From positions 1 through 5,404 of the forward strand of contig USGS01000085.1 in assembly GCA_900554275.1 (NCBI GenBank): a stretch of 5,404 bases of DNA, in the 5' to 3' direction. Made by a program: the position numbers and the translations under genes. Origin of the DNA: an uncultured Eubacteriales bacterium (GTDB taxonomy: Bacteria; Bacillota; Clostridia; Oscillospirales; Oscillospiraceae). Below the pieces are notes generated by a model that worked only from the letters and a program-made list of their open reading frames with translations, had not been told where the DNA came from and searched no databases. Of this stretch, positions 4,941-5,404 are shown in pieces; positions within the stretch are counted from its first letter, which is position 1; every line of letters starts with the position of its first letter.

Positions 4941-5404
4941 ATGGAAAAAGAAAAACGGAAGAAGCAAAAAGTCCTGATGCCTGCCGGTATTCGCAGTAAG
5001 CTGATGGCGGCCGCTTCCATGCTGATGGTCGGCGTGATCATGATGGTCAGCAGCACCTACGCGTGGTTCACGCTGTCTACAGCGCCGGAAGTCAAGAACA
5101 TCAGCACCACGGTGGCCGGTAACGGCAGCTTGGAGATCGCGCTGATGCCAGAGAGCGGCAATATAGGTACAATCTCAGCCGGCGCGGTTGGCTCCAATGC
5201 AGATGCCAAGACCAGTAACACGAAGTGGGGCAACTTGGTTGACTTGAGCGATGTGACCTATGGCTTGAGTAGTATTAAGCTGTATCCTGCGCAGCTGAAT
5301 ACAACGACGGACGAAACGAGTACGGTAGTCTTTAATGGGGACGGTAGTAGTCCACTGTCCATCCCGGTCTATGGCGGTGATGGACGGATTGACTCTGTCA
5401 GTGC
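4941..5404 (+). CDS. Secreted TasA-like / SipW-type signal peptide protein, N-terminal part (3' truncated by window edge)
   Basis: 154 complete codons are visible, with no stop before the window edge. A strongly basic start (EKEKRKKQK) precedes a hydrophobic segment (about 21-41, LMAAASMLMVGVIMMVSS) that ends in TYAWFTLSTAPEV. This matches the layout of SipW-processed substrates such as TasA and camelysin, where a short hydrophobic signal ends in an (A/T)-x-A-(W/A)-F pattern and is followed by a strand like GNGSLEIAL (61-69). In TasA the mature protein forms biofilm fibres. The exported part seen here is rich in Ser, Thr, Gly and Asn and has no cysteine. The gene has its own probable promoter and leader hairpin, so it may be expressed more strongly than its neighbours, as expected of a structural subunit. 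The fold beyond the signal cannot be confirmed. An alternative is a pseudopilin-like or surface-layer protein. Confidence 0.7.
   Translation, partial: MEKEKRKKQKVLMPAGIRSKLMAAASMLMVGVIMMVSSTYAWFTLSTAPEVKNISTTVAGNGSLEIALMPESGNIGTISAGAVGSNADAKTSNTKWGNLVDLSDVTYGLSSIKLYPAQLNTTTDETSTVVFNGDGSSPLSIPVYGGDGRIDSVS

Overview
The window looks like a cell-surface and biofilm-matrix locus from a moderately GC-rich Clostridia-type Gram-positive bacterium, plausibly an Oscillospiraceae-like gut anaerobe. The reasons are strong AGGAG-type ribosome binding sites with GTG and TTG starts as well as ATG, a type I dockerin, a FIVAR-type helical repeat protein, and a secreted protein with the TYAWF signal-peptide end typical of TasA/camelysin-like proteins. 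The species cannot be told from the sequence. All five genes lie on the + strand. The first is cut by the left edge and the last by the right edge.

Layout: (1) 1-950, the C-terminal part of a large secreted repeat protein: nearly identical 112-residue beta-helix-like units, an Asp5/Gly8 linker, a small pre-dockerin domain and a two-loop dockerin. (2) 1059-2063, a type I membrane protein: signal peptide, an Ig/cohesin-like beta domain, two FIVAR-like helical repeats, one transmembrane helix and a short charged tail. (3) 2155-3612, a soluble protein that joins a degenerate HD-GYP domain to a degenerate EAL domain. Both are cyclic-di-GMP phosphodiesterase folds, and both have lost most of their catalytic residues. 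(4) 3644-4807, a type II membrane protein with a basic cytoplasmic region, one transmembrane helix and an exported domain whose end resembles TasA/camelysin-like proteins. (5) 4941 to the right edge, the start of a secreted TasA-like protein with its own probable promoter.

Genes 3 and 4 are only 31 bases apart and are very probably cotranscribed. The gaps before genes 2, 3 and 5 each hold a strong perfect or near-perfect hairpin with no following T-tract. They are better read as mRNA processing, stabilising or operator elements than as ordinary terminators.

Working model (inference): a surface fibre or matrix system. Gene 5 would be the fibre-like subunit, gene 4 a membrane-anchored relative that seeds or tethers it, gene 2 a membrane-held display protein, gene 1 a dockerin-bearing repeat adhesin, and gene 3 a catalytically dead cyclic-di-GMP-type sensor or scaffold. 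The most unusual element is gene 3. No SipW-type signal peptidase, sortase, mobile element, CRISPR array, tRNA or rRNA is visible.
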